In this document: positions 26,545 through 37,530 of the stretch, one piece after another
How the letters are laid out: the number at the start of each line of letters is the position of its first letter
Numbering within the stretch: position 1 is the stretch's first letter
NCBI RefSeq assembly: GCF_001957125.1
Contig: NZ_MPHJ01000003.1
Coordinates: 1 to 64,000, forward strand
Direction: 5' to 3'
DNA length: 64,000 bases
Source of the DNA: Shewanella sp. UCD-KL12
GTDB taxonomy: Bacteria > Pseudomonadota > Gammaproteobacteria > Enterobacterales > Shewanellaceae
Made by a program: the position numbers and the translations under genes
The notes under the pieces: model-generated
Database searches by the model: none
The model's input: only the letters and a program-made list of their open reading frames with translations
What the model was told of the DNA's origin: nothing

Positions 26545-27606
26545 ATGACTGATTCAACCAACACAGTTTCAACCAATAACAAGTTGTACATTCAAGATGT
26601 GACCCTACGTGATGGCATGCATGCCATACGTCACCAGTACAGCATTGAGCATGTGCAGACGATTGCCAAAGCCTTAGAAACCGCAGGCGTTGATGCGATT
26701 GAGGTCGCCCATGGCGATGGCTTAGGTGGCTCAAGCTTTAATTATGGCTTTGGTGCCAACACAGATAAAGAGTGGATTGAGGCCGTAGCCGATGTCGTTA
26801 CTCACGCTAAGCTGACCACGCTCATTCTGCCAGGTATTGCAGTGAAGGAAGACCTTAAGTGGGCGTGGGATGCAGGAGTGCGCTCAGTACGTGTTGCGAC
26901 CCATTGCACGGAAGGTGATATCTCCCGTCAGCACATCGAATATGCTCGTGAGCTCGGCATGGATACCGTGGGTTTCTTGATGATGTCCCACATGAATAGT
27001 CCTGAAAAGCTGGCTGAGCAGGCCAAGCTGATGGAGTCCTACGGCGCACAAGCTGTGTATGTGGTCGACTCAGGTGGCGCGATGAATATGGATGATGTGG
27101 CGGCGCGGGTACAAGCCTATAAAAAGGTGTTAAAACCTGAAACTGAAATTGGCATTCACGCTCACCACAATTTGTCACTGGGCGTCGCGAACTCAATCGT
27201 TGCCGCGCAAAACGGCGTCAATCGTATTGATGCTTCACTTGCAGGTATGGGCGCTGGTGCGGGTAATGCACCGCTTGAGGTGTTTATCGCAGCCGCGAGC
27301 CGATTAGGTTGGGATCATGGTACAGATCTATACACCTTAATGGACGCTGCCGATGACCTAGTGCGTCCCCTGCAAGACCGTATCGTACAAGTCGACCGTG
27401 AAACCCTGTCTCTTGGCTATGCCGGTGTTTATTCAAGCTTTTTACGTCACGCAGAGAAAGCCGCTCAGACCTATGGTCTCGATACTCGAGAAATTCTCGT
27501 GGAGCTGGGGAACCGCAATATGGTGGGGGGCCAAGAAGACATGATAGTCGATGTGGCGCTGGATATTCTTAAAACTAAAGCAAAAGACATTAGGGTGGGA
27601 AGTTAA
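26545..27606 (+). CDS. nbaI: 4-hydroxy-2-oxovalerate aldolase
   Basis: 353 residues from ATG 26545 with AGGGGAG upstream; the longer frame from 26497 runs back into nbaJ. HMGL-like TIM barrel: [15 protein letters not shown] (18-32) carries the catalytic Arg and metal-binding Asp, and [11 protein letters not shown] carries the metal-binding His pair. The C-terminal DmpG communication domain is present. It splits 4-hydroxy-2-oxovalerate into pyruvate and acetaldehyde, passing the aldehyde to NbaJ. Confidence 0.93.
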   Translation: MTDSTNTVSTNNKLYIQDVTLRDGMHAIRHQYSIEHVQTIAKALETAGVDAIEVAHGDGLGGSSFNYGFGANTDKEWIEAVADVVTHAKLTTLILPGIAVKEDLKWAWDAGVRSVRVATHCTEGDISRQHIEYARELGMDTVGFLMMSHMNSPEKLAEQAKLMESYGAQAVYVVDSGGAMNMDDVAARVQAYKKVLKPETEIGIHAHHNLSLGVANSIVAAQNGVNRIDASLAGMGAGAGNAPLEVFIAAASRLGWDHGTDLYTLMDAADDLVRPLQDRIVQVDRETLSLGYAGVYSSFLRHAEKAAQTYGLDTREILVELGNRNMVGGQEDMIVDVALDILKTKAKDIRVGS

Positions 27607-27607
27607 T

Positions 27608-28393
27608 ATGAGCCAGCAATCAAATCCAGCATTAGCAAGTGTTGCCGAGATAGTCGATGGCGCTGCGATGAATGCCGAGGCTATTGAGCAACTGTCCCAT
27701 CAAGGTCATGAGTTAACTCTGACTCAAGCCTATGAAGTACAAGCACTCTCTGTTGCCCGTCGTATTGAACGTGGCGAGCGATTAGTCGGCATCAAGATGG
27801 GCTTTACTAGCCGCGCCAAGATGTTGCAGATGGGAGTCGATGACCTGATCTGGGGCCCTTTAACAGATGCCATGGCGATTGAAGATGGCGGCGAAACAGA
27901 TTTTAGCCGCTACATACATCCAAGAGTGGAGCCTGAGATCGCTTTCTTATTGAAAAAGCCGCTATCAGGGCAAGTGTCTATGAGTGAAGCGATGGCAGCG
28001 GTTGAAGCTGTGGCGCCAGCGCTTGAGATTATTGACTCACGCTACAGTAATTTTAAGTTCTCCCTTGAAGATGTGGTTGCTGATAACTGCTCATCGACCG
28101 GTTTTTGTATCGGGGCCTGGCAAGCGGCAGGACTCGATCTATCAAACCTTGGCATGGTGATGGAGATAGATGGCGTAGCCGCGAAAATTGGCTCGAGCGC
28201 TGCCATCTTAGGTAATCCTTATCGCTCACTTGTCGCCGCTGCTCGCGTTGCTGGTGAAGCGGGCAAGACCTTGCCTGCAGGCTCTATTGTACTGGCTGGC
28301 GCTGCGACGGCAGCAGAGGCGCTTACGCCTGGGGTTCACGTTAAATTGCACAGTGAAAAATTAGGCTGCGCTGAATTTACCGTCGCGAAATAA
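27608..28393 (+). CDS. nbaG: 4-oxalocrotonate decarboxylase
   Basis: 261 residues from ATG 27608, one base after the nbaI stop, with GGGAAG upstream; the longer frame from 27551 overlaps nbaI. It is a paralogue of nbaH: VGIKMGFTSRAKMLQMGV and PRVEPEIAFLL with the metal-binding Glu pair. The MGFTSRAKM form is typical of the decarboxylase (DmpH/XylI) rather than hydratase branch. It converts 2-oxo-3-hexenedioate (4-oxalocrotonate) to 2-hydroxypenta-2,4-dienoate. Confidence 0.9.
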   Translation: MSQQSNPALASVAEIVDGAAMNAEAIEQLSHQGHELTLTQAYEVQALSVARRIERGERLVGIKMGFTSRAKMLQMGVDDLIWGPLTDAMAIEDGGETDFSRYIHPRVEPEIAFLLKKPLSGQVSMSEAMAAVEAVAPALEIIDSRYSNFKFSLEDVVADNCSSTGFCIGAWQAAGLDLSNLGMVMEIDGVAAKIGSSAAILGNPYRSLVAAARVAGEAGKTLPAGSIVLAGAATAAEALTPGVHVKLHSEKLGCAEFTVAK

Positions 28394-28463
28394 GCGTTTG
28401 ATTCATGGTTATGAATGAGCGCTGAGTAACTGATTGAACAGAGAAGAATAATAAAAGGTGGAC

Positions 28464-29491
<1,028 letters not shown>

Positions 29492-29520
29492 CCATTGGCA
29501 GCAAAAAATAAGGATAGTTT

Positions 29521-30516
29521 ATGACAGTCGTCGATATGCATACCCATTTCCTGCCAAAGCAGTGGCCGGATCTCGCTAAAAAGTTTGGCAGCCAAGATTG
29601 GCCCTGGATGAGACATACAGAGCCCGGTAAGGCGATGATCATGGTGGGGGACAAGGAGTTTCGCCCCGTTTATGAGGCGCTATGGGACCCTTCTGTTCGC
29701 CTGGAAGAGATGGACAGGGATAGCGTCGATATTCAGATTATGTGCGCCACACCTGTACTGTTTAATTATGAGCGCCCGGCGCATCAAGCAGCTGAGTGCG
29801 CAGAGATTTTTAATGATTTAGCATTGGAGATCTGTAGTCATAACCCAAACCGCTTAAAGGCGCTTGCCCAAGTACCATTGCAAGATATCGATGCTGCTTG
29901 TATCGAGGTTAGCCGAGCGAAAAAGACGGGGCATTTAGGGGTGCAAATTGGCAACCATGTCGGCAATAAAGATATGGATGATGAGGGACTCGTGACCTTC
30001 CTGCAGCACTGCGCGAGTGAAGATATTCCAGTTTTAGTGCACCCTTGGGATATGCTTGGCCGCGAAAGAATGAATAAGTATATGCTGCAGTGGCTGGTGG
30101 CCATGCCTGCTGAAACACAGCTTGGGGTGCTCTCACTGATACTCTCTGGTGCATTCGAGCGTATATCCAAAGATCTTAAACTCTGCTTTGCACACGGCGG
30201 CGGCAGTTTTGCCTTTCAATTAGGCCGCGTCGATAACGCTTGGAAACACAGAGACATAGTGCGCCAAGATTGTCCGAATATTCCATCATCTTATACAGAC
30301 AGGTTTTATGTCGACTCAGCGGTATTCAGCAATGAGTCACTGGAGTTACTGACAAAAGTGATGGGGGATGACAGGGTGATGATGGGGTCTGACTCGCCAT
30401 TTCCACTGGGAGAACAATCTGTAGGCAAGCTGGTTCGCGAGCATGATACCTTGTCTGAGCTGAGTAAACGCCGAATTTTAGGTGAGAACTCACTCAAGTT
30501 CTTTGGCATAGAGTAA
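29521..30516 (+). CDS. nbaD: 2-amino-3-carboxymuconate 6-semialdehyde decarboxylase (ACMSD)
   Basis: 331 residues, amidohydrolase-2 TIM barrel. Zinc ligands are His7 and His9 (DMHTHF), His174 (VHPWD) and Asp291 (GSDSPFP), with His225 (CFAHGGG) as the catalytic His; each is three residues earlier than in the Pseudomonas enzyme. It removes the 3-carboxyl group of the NbaC product to give 2-aminomuconate 6-semialdehyde, the NbaE substrate, and so keeps the intermediate from cyclising to quinolinate. Last gene of the cluster, followed by a terminator. Confidence 0.95.
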   Translation: MTVVDMHTHFLPKQWPDLAKKFGSQDWPWMRHTEPGKAMIMVGDKEFRPVYEALWDPSVRLEEMDRDSVDIQIMCATPVLFNYERPAHQAAECAEIFNDLALEICSHNPNRLKALAQVPLQDIDAACIEVSRAKKTGHLGVQIGNHVGNKDMDDEGLVTFLQHCASEDIPVLVHPWDMLGRERMNKYMLQWLVAMPAETQLGVLSLILSGAFERISKDLKLCFAHGGGSFAFQLGRVDNAWKHRDIVRQDCPNIPSSYTDRFYVDSAVFSNESLELLTKVMGDDRVMMGSDSPFPLGEQSVGKLVREHDTLSELSKRRILGENSLKFFGIE

Positions 30517-30563
30517 GCGTAAAGCATCGACTATTTATGCTCTCAAGGGATTAAGTGTCTAAC

Positions 30564-30591
30564 AATGGCTATCAAGGTGATAGCCATTTTT
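30564..30591 (+). terminator. Terminator of the nba operon
   Basis: AATGGCTATC (30564-30573) pairs with GATAGCCATT (30579-30588) and a T-run follows. It lies about 50 bp after nbaD. Confidence 0.88.
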
Positions 30592-30606
30592 ATGTCGCGT
30601 TACTGT

Positions 30607-30819
30607 TTACTGCGGGCCGCCCATTGCTTTGTACTCAATCAAATGTATCGCTTGTCCTGCGGGATCTTTGAGTACTGAAACTGAACCAATATAGGGGATC
30701 TCAAAGCTTGAGATCTCACTGGCTCCACCTGCTAAAGCTCGCTTTACTGAATCCGCTAGGCACTCAACCGTGGCATAGCCCACCCAAGCTGATTGAGATG
30801 TGTCGTTCTTACCAGCCAA
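30607..30819 (-). pseudogene. Remnant of a VOC/glyoxalase-like protein
   Basis: The 70 codons read WVGYATVECLADSVK ... GSVSVLKDPAGQAIHLIEY, the C-terminal half of a second VOC module (strand-helix-strand with DPxG and the final Glu). The usual N-terminal module and the start of this one are missing: the region upstream to 31000 encodes nothing similar. The frame has only a TTG start; an ATG with a good ribosome site upstream (GAGAAAGG) reads five codons to a stop in another frame. This looks like a decayed gene. Confidence 0.6.
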
Positions 30820-31005
30820 AGTGCATTTTTAATCCTTTCTCTGTAGAGGAGCCTACATGCGGCTATCAGGCCATTATTAGTGGTAACACTTCTCTATTTG
30901 TCATTAGGCGTGTTAGTGAAGGCGCCTTTTTCTCTTTAATACGACACGCCATTCCGTTAAGCTCATAAAAGGACCATATAAAAAGTATGTTAGGGATGAG
31001 GGGAG

Positions 31006-32013
31006 ATGTGCGCGGATAAAACCACAGAGCAGTTACAGGCTGAACTCAAGGCGTTACAAGATGAAAATCTTGCGCTAAAAAGGCAGAAACGCAGTGTCGA
31101 GGAGAAGTTATCTGCCGCTTTAGATGGCACTGGTTTGTGCCTATGGCAGCAACATATTCCCAGCGGCAACCTCACTATTTTTAATCGTGAGTGGGGGCAT
31201 CTACTCGGTTACTCAGAACAAGAGCTTGCTGCTCACGTCGATAGCTGGAAGGGGAATTTACACCCTGAAGACAGAGATTGGGTGATTGCCGCTTTTGAAG
31301 ATCATGTTGCGGGTAAGGCTGAGTCTTATCAAGCGGTACATCGCATGTTGCATAAAGATGGCAGTATTAGCTGGGTATCAGATAGAGGCCGTATCGTGGA
31401 GTATAGTGATGATGGCCAGCCACTTCGTATGATGGGCACCCATATCGATATCACTCAAGAGAAGCGCTACGAGCTAGATTTAGCCAGACTGGCTCATTGT
31501 GACCCTCTCACACACCTACTTAACCGCAAGGCATTTGAACAGGCTTTTTATGAGTATCAGGCGGTGAACGAACCTGGTGGAGGCGCACTGTTTTTTATCG
31601 ACTTAGATGGTTTCAAGCTACTGAATGATAAGCATGGCCACCGACTAGGGGACCTGGTGCTCATTGATGTTGCTCAGACTTTACAAGATAAAGTCGGTGA
31701 GTTTGCCAAACTGGCTCGTTTTGGCGGCGATGAGTTTGTGATTTTATATCCGCAGCTTGATAAAGCCGAGCTCAGTGCAGTGGCTCAGAGCATTTTGCTG
31801 CACTATCAAGAAACGATTGAAGTCGATGGCTGTGAAGTTCAACTTGGCTTAAGTATCGGTATTAGCCTATTTACCGATTCAGATCCATTTATCGAGACCT
31901 GTGAACATGCGGACAGAGCCATGTATCAGGTGAAGCAAAGGGGCAAGCATGCTTATGCTTTTTGGCAAGTTCATGAGCCCTTGACTCCGATATTAATCAA
32001 AGCGGTGAGTTAG
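31006..32013 (+). CDS. PAS-GGDEF diguanylate cyclase
   Basis: 335 residues, cytosolic. A short coiled coil (residues 6-36) leads into a PAS domain (about 37-155, WVSDRGRIVEY and GTHIDIT are typical of PAS_3) and a GGDEF domain with intact active site GGDEF (240-244) and the substrate-site FFIDLDGFKLLND. It should make cyclic di-GMP from GTP. The inhibitory RxxD I-site expected near residues 231-234 reads GEFA and is absent. No EAL domain and no membrane segment. GAGGGGAG precedes ATG 31006. Confidence 0.9.
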   Translation: MCADKTTEQLQAELKALQDENLALKRQKRSVEEKLSAALDGTGLCLWQQHIPSGNLTIFNREWGHLLGYSEQELAAHVDSWKGNLHPEDRDWVIAAFEDHVAGKAESYQAVHRMLHKDGSISWVSDRGRIVEYSDDGQPLRMMGTHIDITQEKRYELDLARLAHCDPLTHLLNRKAFEQAFYEYQAVNEPGGGALFFIDLDGFKLLNDKHGHRLGDLVLIDVAQTLQDKVGEFAKLARFGGDEFVILYPQLDKAELSAVAQSILLHYQETIEVDGCEVQLGLSIGISLFTDSDPFIETCEHADRAMYQVKQRGKHAYAFWQVHEPLTPILIKAVS

Positions 32014-32038
32014 TGGTAATACCTAGCCTAGATAGGTA

Positions 32039-32362
32039 TTACCCTTTCCCGATACATTGATACTTTTTAGTCACTAGGTAAACAGCACATTTTGAGTCAA
32101 CACTGTCTCGGCAACTTGTCTGTAGACCGCTGAAAGCATCTGCGGTTTTAAATCCCCAGGCCTTACATCTTTTCTTTGCCGTTTTCAGCGCATCTTGCTC
32201 GTCAAATTTGGATGTTTCACTTGGGCTGCGAGTGTAAGACAATTCAATTATTCCATCAGCTAAACTGCCGCCAGTGGCTTCCATCGTTTTCATTGAAGTA
32301 CAGCCAACCAGCGTGGCTGCGATGACTGAAGTGAGTGCGAGTCGTGTGATATAAGTCTGCAT
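32039..32362 (-). CDS. YecR-like lipoprotein
   Basis: From ATG 32362 the protein has 107 residues; the longer frame adds 25 residues ahead of the leader and is rejected. The lipobox LVGC gives Cys21. The mature part, GGSLADGIIELSY and RCKAWGF ... CRDS ... YLVTKKYQC, matches the YecR family with its conserved cysteines. In enterics YecR belongs to the flagellar regulon; its function is unknown. The gene is convergent with the GGDEF gene, 25 bp apart. Confidence 0.82.
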   Translation of the reverse strand: MQTYITRLALTSVIAATLVGCTSMKTMEATGGSLADGIIELSYTRSPSETSKFDEQDALKTAKKRCKAWGFKTADAFSGLQTSCRDSVDSKCAVYLVTKKYQCIGKG

Positions 32363-32546
32363 GGTTGAGATATTACCGTGTGAAAGGGCTATGCATAGAT
32401 TTTCAGCATCATAGTGGAAGTGCGTGATAAAGCACAATTAAACTTCATCAATTAAGTACTAGTGTTCTAAATCTAAGCGGATGTAACGGTAGCTTAAAGG
32501 GATGTAACATGATTGAAACAGTAGATGCCAAATTTTTGATAATAAA

Positions 32547-32578
32547 AAAGCAGCCTATTCAAGACGAAAGGCTGCTTT
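32547..32578 (-). terminator. Terminator of the maltodextrin receptor gene
   Basis: AAAGCAGCCT (32547-32556) pairs with AGGCTGCTTT (32569-32578); the minus-strand transcript continues into a U-run. It is about 45 bp beyond the receptor stop. Confidence 0.88.
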
Positions 32579-32621
32579 ATGTGTCACTCATTTAGCAATG
32601 GTGATACTCGATTATTAATAT

Positions 32622-35438
32622 CTACATAGAGTAACTTACGCCCATGTAGTATTGGCGGCCAAAGGACTGAATCGTACCCGTTTGATGTGGCTCACCGAAG
32701 TAAGTTTTATTCGCTTCATCTGTGAGGTTATTGACCTGAAATAACATTTTAAGACCGTTATCGAACGCATAAGATGCCTGATAATCAAAAATGGTTTCAG
32801 AATCGAAGAAGGCTAGCTGAGATTCAACTGCAACCTGCTCAGAGACATAATCACTTCTGTATCGCATGCTGATACGCGTATCGAACCCTTCGTAACCATA
32901 AAACAGTGTGGTATTTGCCACATGCTCAGACAGACCCGGTAGAGGGATAGACAAGCTGTCTCCGCTCAAGTCTGTTTCAAACTCCACTTCGCTGTCAGAG
33001 TATGAGTAACTCCCCATGAACCCTAAGCCGCTGAAGGCATCAGGAAGGAAATCAAACATCTGTGTATAGGTAACTTCGACACCACGAATGTAACCGCCAT
33101 TATCGTTATTAACCGCTGTTTGATATTGACCTTCATTCTTCTCAACAGGGTACTCAACACCATCAATAACAACAGTATCAGGGACAATAAAGCCACCCTC
33201 TACGAAATCATAGGGCTGAATAGTGAAGTCATTAATAAAGGATTTAATATTTTTGTAGAACAGCGCCAGTGCAAACGCGCCCTCAGTGTCACTAAAGTAA
33301 CGCTCATAGGAGATATCAAATTGGTCAGCGTAGAAAGGATCCAGCAGTGGGCTGGTATTACCCCACGCATTATACTTTTTATGGCCTGGTGTTGCCGAGT
33401 CATCATACCAAGAGCCTACACCTGACTTTAATTTATCAATAGGTGGGCGCGCCATCACCGATGCTGCGGCAATTCGGATCTGGTCATTGTCTGTTAGGTG
33501 GAAGTTTAAGTTGAGTGAAGGCAGGTAGTCTGTGTACTCCTTACCTGAGGTATGGTGGATGTAATCGGTACTGACCACGCCTTTTCCATCAACAATCTCT
33601 TCACCTAGCCCAAAGCCAACTTGCTGTAAGCCATCACTGGATTGATCTGTGTTGACGACTCTTACACCGATATTACCGGTGACAGGTAGTGAGCCTATCT
33701 CAAAGTCTAAATTAGCTTGTATATAACCTGCTAATACATCTTCGTTGACTGAGCCACTTTGAATCATGGTCCAGTTATTTTCCCAGTTCTGGGTTGGCGT
33801 GAAAGGGCCTTGTCCATTTGCCGCTAGCTCAGCATTGACCAGATCGACCGCTTTATCAAAATCAATCTTTAAGAAGCTAGGATAGCCAGATAAGTTACCG
33901 CCGAAATCGACCACAGAAACCATATCATCGGTGAGCTTTATCACTGGCATATGGTCTGGATTATTACCAAACTCAGAGCCGTATCCAGCTTGCGAGCGTT
34001 GGGCATCAAATTGACGCTGAGAGTATCTCACACCGAAATCGATAGAGGAGATGAAATCGTTATCGAGTTGATAATTAATATCAAGCTTATACGCCATCAG
34101 CTCATTTTGTTGGTCATATGGCCACATACCGACTTCACGTAAACCGAGCGTATTGGTGTTGGTATAATCTTCACTGAAATTAACATCAGCAGGGTTTAAG
34201 CCGTTGAGTTGGTAACTGATAGATTCTGCTGAGCGGATTTGATTGCCCATATCATCATAAACCACGGCGCGCGTACCGCCATTGACGAATTCTCCGTCTG
34301 CACTTGAGTAGCTAATATCTGCCGCAATGGTTAGGTTCTCACCGTTGTTCCACTCGACATTGATAGCCCCTGAGGTCAGCTCTGATTTTTTAGAATCGTT
34401 GTCATTGACGACAAATACGGCAAAGTTATCAGTGCCGTCGGTAGACACAGTACCCCCCGTCATGGAGCCGTTATCAACAGTGGCATCTGAAATGTTGCCA
34501 TTCTTTAGGTGCTTGACCCTAAAGCCACGGGCATAGTTTTCAGAATCAAATTTTGAGTGAAACAGATCGCCCTTAATGCTGAGGTTATCACTAGGTTGCC
34601 AATGAATGGCGCCCATATAACCATCACGGGTATCAGTGCCACCCTTTTGCTGCATCTCGAAACCTTCACTGATTGACTCATCAACGCCATCACCATTGAC
34701 GTCCATTTTCGCATCATTAAACCTAAGCCCAATAAACTGATTCGATACATAAGGCTGGTAAAGGTGGGCGTAGCCTACGGCAACACCTAATGTCTCTTCT
34801 AAAAACTTACCTTGGTAAGAGAAACTTAAGCGGTTCCCAAACTCCTCTGCATCTGCAATATCACCGGCAGAGTCATTGAAACTTCCCCTTAGGTTAACAC
34901 TGAAGTTATGCTCTTTTGCCGCTTGCAGTGGGTCTGCAGTCTTAAGCTCTACAGAGCCAGCAACACCACCTTCAATAAGCGATGCTTTTTGTGATTTGTA
35001 GACTTGGGCTTGGTTAATTAACTCTGAAGGATATTGGTCAAATTCAATGGCCCTTGAGCCACCTGTCGTCACTTGCTCACGACCATTAAGTGTCGCTTGA
35101 ACAAAGGCGCCATCGAGGCCGCGAATATTAAGGCCGCTGGCTTGTCCGCCTGTTCTTACCGCCGTCACACCTGGTAACCGTGTCAACGCATCGGCAATTG
35201 ATACATCAGGTAAAGCCCCTAAGTCATCGGCTGAGATTGTTTCAGTAACAGTATCGGCAAAACGTTTACTGTTTAATGATTTAATCACACTGGTTTTAAA
35301 GCCTTTGACTTCAATGACCTCTATCTCATCATCTTCAATTGCTTGCTTGTCGTTAACCTTTTCTACTGCATAACATGGAAAGGTGAGGCCTGATGCTAAC
35401 AGTGCGAGTGTCACGGTACTGAGTTTAAACGTTGGCAT
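32622..35438 (-). CDS. TonB-dependent maltodextrin-type receptor
   Basis: 938 residues. The signal peptide ends at CYA (residue 24) and the TonB-box region is EVIEVKGF (41-48). The plug has SIADALTRLPGVTAVRTGGQASGLNIRGL-type sequence (in order, not quoted in full), typical of the carbohydrate-receptor class found in Caulobacter MalA and Xanthomonas. The large barrel ends in YYMGVSYSM. It should bring alpha-glucan oligosaccharides into the periplasm using TonB. An operator-like palindrome, TGCATACGTATTCA, lies 118 bp upstream, the same as in front of the GH13 genes. Ligand assigned from context. Confidence 0.9.
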   Translation of the reverse strand: MPTFKLSTVTLALLASGLTFPCYAVEKVNDKQAIEDDEIEVIEVKGFKTSVIKSLNSKRFADTVTETISADDLGALPDVSIADALTRLPGVTAVRTGGQASGLNIRGLDGAFVQATLNGREQVTTGGSRAIEFDQYPSELINQAQVYKSQKASLIEGGVAGSVELKTADPLQAAKEHNFSVNLRGSFNDSAGDIADAEEFGNRLSFSYQGKFLEETLGVAVGYAHLYQPYVSNQFIGLRFNDAKMDVNGDGVDESISEGFEMQQKGGTDTRDGYMGAIHWQPSDNLSIKGDLFHSKFDSENYARGFRVKHLKNGNISDATVDNGSMTGGTVSTDGTDNFAVFVVNDNDSKKSELTSGAINVEWNNGENLTIAADISYSSADGEFVNGGTRAVVYDDMGNQIRSAESISYQLNGLNPADVNFSEDYTNTNTLGLREVGMWPYDQQNELMAYKLDINYQLDNDFISSIDFGVRYSQRQFDAQRSQAGYGSEFGNNPDHMPVIKLTDDMVSVVDFGGNLSGYPSFLKIDFDKAVDLVNAELAANGQGPFTPTQNWENNWTMIQSGSVNEDVLAGYIQANLDFEIGSLPVTGNIGVRVVNTDQSSDGLQQVGFGLGEEIVDGKGVVSTDYIHHTSGKEYTDYLPSLNLNFHLTDNDQIRIAAASVMARPPIDKLKSGVGSWYDDSATPGHKKYNAWGNTSPLLDPFYADQFDISYERYFSDTEGAFALALFYKNIKSFINDFTIQPYDFVEGGFIVPDTVVIDGVEYPVEKNEGQYQTAVNNDNGGYIRGVEVTYTQMFDFLPDAFSGLGFMGSYSYSDSEVEFETDLSGDSLSIPLPGLSEHVANTTLFYGYEGFDTRISMRYRSDYVSEQVAVESQLAFFDSETIFDYQASYAFDNGLKMLFQVNNLTDEANKTYFGEPHQTGTIQSFGRQYYMGVSYSM

Positions 35439-35555
35439 ATTTCATTCCCTTTATGTGTAAAGCTGCAGGGTTTGAATTAACCGCTGCGACTTTTACTGAC
35501 TCTTATCTGGTCATCAAACATATGGAACCACGTTAATGAGAGGTTATCAATTTGG

Positions 35556-35569
35556 TGCATACGTATTCA
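35556..35569. promoter_or_regulatory. LacI-family (MalR) operator 1
   Basis: TGCATACGTATTCA, a near-perfect dyad with the central CG of LacI-family sites, 118 bp before the receptor gene. The same sequence occurs inverted at 37619-37632 and as a perfect form at 37531-37548. Confidence 0.75.
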
Positions 35570-35735
35570 AAGGTAATTCTTTTGTAATTGTTTGGTAATC
35601 ACGCCAGTCGAGCACAAAAGTCGGGAAAAGCGGCATGAGTTCGAGCTTTCGAGCGCTCGTGAACTAAAAGAGGTCTTAATTTCTGCTGAGCTGAGAGTGT
35701 GAACACTCTTGATGCATCCCGTTATGGATACTATT

Positions 35736-35767
35736 GGCAGGAAGGCAGGAAGGCAGGAAGGCAGGAT
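35736..35767. repeat. 8-bp tandem repeat GGCAGGAA x4
   Basis: Four head-to-tail copies, the last with one change. The repeat lies about 300 bp upstream of the receptor start, past the operator, so an effect on receptor expression is possible but not evident. Confidence 0.85.
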
Positions 35768-35797
35768 TGTAGGAAGTGAGTGCTTATAAATAAAAAA

Positions 35798-35828
35798 CTT
35801 GAGCCAGTAGGGGGGCTACTGACTCAAG
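35798..35828 (-). terminator. Terminator of the cytosolic GH13 gene
   Basis: CTTGAGCCAGTAG (35798-35810) pairs with CTACTGACTCAAG (35816-35828) with one mismatch and a G5 loop. AAAAAA before it gives the U-run on the minus strand. Confidence 0.85.
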
Positions 35829-35863
35829 TTATTAATGCAAGTGACGGATTTACGAAGTTGAAT

Positions 35864-37468
35864 TTAGCACTGAATAAAAGCGCTGCCGAAGGGGGCAAGA
35901 GTCAATGTGCTCTCATTTAAACTGCTTGAAGGGGCCTGATCTTGGAGAAGCTGACCTTGCGATGGCATCTGTATTTGCCTATCGGTCAGGTTAAAAGCGA
36001 TTAACAGCTTTTGCTGCTGATTTTCTCGGTAAAAAGCCAACACACCTTCGGGGGCGTCGATAAACTCAATCTCTCCATCAACCAAAGCTGTTTGGTTTTT
36101 GCGCCATGCCATAAATTGGCGATAGTGGTTAAGGGGGGACAGAGGGTTTTGCTCCTGCTCTGAGACACTTAACGGGAGATGGGCATCACTGACTGGTAGC
36201 CAAGGTTTACCTGTACTAAAGCCTGCATTTTTTTGATCGGCTTGCCAAGGCATAGGCGTTCTACAGCCATCTCGGCCTTTAAAAGTGGGCCAGAATGTGA
36301 TGCCGTAGGGGTCTTGTAGCTGGTCGAGGGTTAACTCAGACTCAGGCAAGCCGAGTTCCTCGCCTTGAAACATGCATATGCTACCGCGCAGTGAGCTGAC
36401 TAAACGGGTCAGCATTTTTATTAAGTCGCTGGAGGGAGTCTTACCGCCCCATCGCGTCGCTACTCGAGTCACATCATGGTTTGAAATCGACCAGCATGGC
36501 CAACCCTCTGTCATGTTGCTCTCTAATCTCGATACCGTCTCACGAATATATTGTGGTGAAAAATCATCGGTCAACAGCTCAAAGCTGTAACCCATATGAA
36601 GGCCTGTTTCCTTTTCTGTATATTCCGCCATGGTTTTCAGTGAGTCTTCACTGGATATTTCACCTAGGGCGGCAGTGCCTGGGTAACGGTCTAGTAGGGC
36701 ACGGATTTTTTCAATAAAGCCGATATTCTCTGGTTGAGTATTGTTGTAGTGATGATATTGAAAAGCATAGGGATTATCTTCAGAAAAGCCACGTCCTTCT
36801 CTGAGTTCGAGAGGTTTTGCAGGGTTGTCGCGAAGTTGGGCGTCGTGGAAGCAAAAATTAATTGCATCTAGCCTTAGTCCATCAACGCCTCGTTTGAGCC
36901 AGAACTCAACATTATCTAGTACAGCTTGCTGTACTTCGCTGTTATGGAAGTTGAGATCAGGTTGCTCGGTTAAGAAATTATGCAGGTAGTATTGGCAGCG
37001 ACGAGGCTCCCATTGCCAAGCAGGCCCACCGAAAATGGATTGCCAATTATTAGGCGGGGTGCCATCTTCATTGGCATCGGCCCATACATACCAGTCATGC
37101 TTAGGGTTGGTGTGATTCTCTCTGGAGGTTTTAAACCACTCATGCTCATAGGAGGTGTGACTAAGCACTTGATCTATCATCACCTTAACCCCAAGGCTAT
37201 GGGCTTTTTCGATCAACTCATCAAAATCAGCTAAGGTGCCAAACATGGGGTCGACGTCGCGGTAATCAGCGATATCATAACCAAAATCTTTTTGCGGTGA
37301 AGTAAAAAATGGTGAGATCCAAATTGCATCTATGTTTAAACTGGCAATGTAATCAAGGCGATTAATTATGCCGCGCAGATCACCGATACCATCGCCATTA
37401 CTGTCCTGCAGACTACGAGGATAGATCTGATAGATAACGGCACCACGCCACCAAGTATGCTCACTCAT
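35864..37468 (-). CDS. Cytosolic GH13 alpha-glucosidase
   Basis: 534 residues, no signal peptide. GH13 oligo-1,6-glucosidase/alpha-glucosidase subfamily: GIGDLRGIINRLDY (27-40), nucleophile Asp201 in DGLRLDAINF, acid/base Glu270 in ALGEISS, and the transition-state Asp332 in SNHDVTR. Val at the position after MIDQVLSHTS (QVLSHTS, not QpVNHTS) is typical of alpha-1,4 over alpha-1,6 specificity, which is a tentative guide. It should split imported maltose or short maltodextrins to glucose. It is divergent from the amylase gene, with operators between. Confidence 0.92.
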   Translation of the reverse strand: MSEHTWWRGAVIYQIYPRSLQDSNGDGIGDLRGIINRLDYIASLNIDAIWISPFFTSPQKDFGYDIADYRDVDPMFGTLADFDELIEKAHSLGVKVMIDQVLSHTSYEHEWFKTSRENHTNPKHDWYVWADANEDGTPPNNWQSIFGGPAWQWEPRRCQYYLHNFLTEQPDLNFHNSEVQQAVLDNVEFWLKRGVDGLRLDAINFCFHDAQLRDNPAKPLELREGRGFSEDNPYAFQYHHYNNTQPENIGFIEKIRALLDRYPGTAALGEISSEDSLKTMAEYTEKETGLHMGYSFELLTDDFSPQYIRETVSRLESNMTEGWPCWSISNHDVTRVATRWGGKTPSSDLIKMLTRLVSSLRGSICMFQGEELGLPESELTLDQLQDPYGITFWPTFKGRDGCRTPMPWQADQKNAGFSTGKPWLPVSDAHLPLSVSEQEQNPLSPLNHYRQFMAWRKNQTALVDGEIEFIDAPEGVLAFYRENQQQKLLIAFNLTDRQIQMPSQGQLLQDQAPSSSLNESTLTLAPFGSAFIQC

Positions 37469-37530
37469 TGTTTACCCTTTACTGTTTTACTTTTTTTCAG
37501 AATACGCTAGCGCTTTTATAAAGCCAATGT

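Larger units (their letters stand above)
35439..35863. other. Receptor promoter region
   Basis: About 425 bp without a gene. It holds the LacI-type operator (35556-35569), an 8-bp tandem repeat (35736-35767) and the terminator of the upstream GH13 gene (35798-35828). No other feature was seen. Confidence 0.6.

Noticed and set aside
31006..32013. Treating the GGDEF gene as degenerate
   Set aside because: GGDEF and the substrate-site residues are intact; only the I-site is missing, which is common in active enzymes.
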